64,000 bases of DNA, from the NCBI RefSeq assembly GCF_002260845.1, contig NZ_BEDT01000001.1, positions 372,001-436,000 of the forward strand. The letters are read 5' to 3'. The position numbers were made by a program, and so were the translations under genes. The stretch is from Pseudolactococcus reticulitermitis (GTDB taxonomy: Bacteria > Bacillota > Bacilli > Lactobacillales > Streptococcaceae). The notes beneath the pieces are model-generated. The model was not told where the DNA came from and did not search any database. It saw only the letters and a program-made list of their open reading frames with translations. Positions 62,894-64,000 of this stretch are shown here, piece after piece. Each line of letters starts with the position of its first letter. The stretch's first letter is position 1.

Positions 62894-63948
62894 TCACTTA
62901 CCTTCCACAAACCAAAAATTTTTAGCCTCATCAGCCGAAAATACGCGATAAGAAACAGTCAACCGTGCAACACCTGTAACGTTCATTTCTGAAATCAGTA
63001 TGCTACCATCATCTTTAACCGCCTCCACAAAGGCTACGTGCCCATAAGCAACATCTGCACCTGCTTGCCCTGGTAAAAAACTAAGCGCTGTATGTGCTTT
63101 GGGTTCATGCGAAACCGTGTATCCCGATTTACCTGACCATGCGCTGCCATTCCCCATATAAGGGTCAAATTTTACGCCTAGTTGATAAGCCCGATTATAA
63201 ACGTACCAAGTACACTGCCCCTCAGGATAAGCACTTGAACCCTCATAGGCTTGGCCATTATAAGGTGTATCAATCTCCCAACCACTAGGGATTTTCGTTG
63301 ACATGACACCACTAACAGTTTCGCCACTTTCAAAACCAACATAATCTTTCAACAAGTCATACCATTTTTGAGCATTGTCTTGAAGCTCATCAGCCTTTGT
63401 CTGACCGTCACTTAAAGCAACACATTCATAATAGAGTGACCAATCTAAACTGGCTTGTTTAGGGTCTTCTGACACGCTAACAAGGTCTTTAGTTTTCCTG
63501 TATGCTCCGTTTAACTCGCTAGACACAAGTTTCAACTCAACTTCCATTGACAAGGTTCTAGATTCAGCTTGCGCCCACCTATTACCGTTAATGTTGTTTG
63601 ACCAACCCGACCATTGGAAAATTCCCGCAACACCACCCGAATCATTCACCGCCTCAGGATCAAATCCTGACTCACGTTCTGCGACAGCTAATGCACCTGA
63701 TGTGCCTTGAAGTGTGAAACGTTCCTTAGACAATAAATGACTAGCAATATCTATGATATTTTGAGCCTTTTCCTCTGAGACATTGGCTTTAGTTGCGAGG
63801 TCTTTTGCGGTAAGATTTAAGCCTCCTGCGCTGCTTGAAAAGCCCTCACTATCGCCACTAGCACTGCCACCCACAATCATGACAAAAAAAGGAAGAACGC
63901 TAAGAAAGCAAGGAATAGGATCGCTAACCTTCTTTTGATTTTTTTCAT
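62894..63948 (-). CDS. Lysozyme/CHAP peptidoglycan hydrolase of the ICE (CwlT-like), signal peptide out of frame
   Basis: Two catalytic domains as in Tn916 Orf14-type proteins: a lysozyme-like domain (LAVAERESGFDPEAVNDSGGVAGIFQWSG, catalytic Glu in RESG) and a C-terminal CHAP domain (YPEGQCTWYVYNRA catalytic Cys, YGHVAFVEAV catalytic His, ISEMNV). The frame reads through from a TTG at 63997, but the natural start appears to be the ATG at 63948. That ATG overlaps the upstream gene stop and encodes a signal sequence (MKKIKRRLAILFLAFLAFF). It is one base out of frame with the enzyme at a run of seven T (63884-63890). The hydrolase opens the cell wall for conjugation. Confidence 0.85.
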
Positions 63949-64000
63949 AACACCTTACCAGCCTTGCTCTTGATTTTATTTTTTCGCTCAACCTCAATAC
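63945..64000 (-). CDS. 3' end of an upstream transfer gene (partial)
   Basis: The frame ...IEVERKNKIKSKAGKVL-stop ends in a TGA at 63945-63947 that overlaps the ATG of the wall hydrolase (ATGA). A basic C-terminal tail in this position suits Tn916 orf15 (VirB6-like membrane protein), but too little is visible to identify it. Confidence 0.55.
   Translation of the reverse strand, partial: IEVERKNKIKSKAGKVL

Larger units (their letters stand above)
57650..64000. mobile_element. Integrative conjugative element, integrase end (Tn916-like order), partial
   Basis: From the tdk side: int, excisionase, cargo (zinc ribbon, unknown, C5 methyltransferase, ArdA), unknown membrane-anchored protein, two small genes, lysozyme/CHAP hydrolase, then the end of another transfer gene at the edge. 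All on the minus strand, as in Tn916 where transfer genes read toward int. The other end and the relaxase are outside the window, so mobility cannot be judged. Confidence 0.85.

Noticed and set aside
1-64000. CRISPR arrays, rRNA operons or insertion sequences
   Set aside because: No regularly spaced repeats of 25-40 nt, no rRNA sequence and no transposase gene were seen. The repeats found are integrase-type or origin-type sites.

Overview
The window looks like the chromosome of a low-GC lactic acid bacterium of the Streptococcaceae, most likely Lactococcus or a close relative (for example the piscium/raffinolactis group). The evidence is the streptococcal gene set and order (tdk, prfA, prmC, a TsaC-type protein, glyA, a nucleoid-associated protein), an HU gene of the Streptococcaceae type, a pyrG attenuator and strong Shine-Dalgarno sites. 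It has three parts: a prophage (1 to about 27,060, cut by the left edge), a core chromosomal block (about 27,060-57,650), and the integrase end of an integrative conjugative element (ICE, about 57,650-64,000, cut by the right edge).

Prophage. Nearly all lytic genes lie on the minus strand, so transcription runs right to left. In order they are a Cro-like protein, an ORF6N/ORF6C antirepressor, small early genes, a Cas4-like DUF2800 nuclease, a DUF2815 protein, a family A DNA polymerase, a D5-type primase-helicase next to an iteron-rich probable origin, a VRR-NUC protein and a SNF2-like helicase broken by a 2-nt insertion in its Walker A motif. A run of small genes and an ArpU-type late regulator follow, then a tRNA-Met, terminase, portal, a MuF head protein with a toxin-like C terminus, scaffold and major capsid protein. 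The capsid gene ends CCC-UAA followed by a GC hairpin. An open frame continues in +1 to the window edge and encodes a lectin-like (LamG-type) extension, so a programmed frameshift is likely. The lysogeny genes are on the plus strand: an XRE repressor, an ImmA/IrrE metallopeptidase with zinc ribbons, a partner protein that starts with the same zinc-ribbon module, DinD, and a tyrosine integrase beside the 3' end of hup.

Core block. It carries hup, an envelope pair (YpmS-like, GDSL), degV, trhA, dnaE, an ABC exporter half, pyrG with a CTP-sensing leader, an operon of truA, a pyridoxine kinase, a DUF436 gene and an acetyltransferase, a MacB-like transporter, azlCD, rpsD with a structured leader, an rRNA methyltransferase, acyP, metF, fused pabBC, and the tdk-to-glyA translation and repair cluster. 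MutY in this cluster has no cysteines and therefore no iron-sulphur cluster.

ICE. Integrase and excisionase lie upstream of tdk. They are followed by cargo (zinc-ribbon protein, orphan cytosine methyltransferase, ArdA antirestriction protein), then an unknown membrane-anchored protein, two small unknown genes and a lysozyme/CHAP wall hydrolase whose signal peptide is one base out of frame. The order resembles Tn916-type elements, with transfer genes transcribed toward int.

The strongest candidates for new biology are the frameshifted lectin-capsid fusion, the peptidase/zinc-ribbon gene pair in the lysogeny module, and the toxin-tipped head protein.
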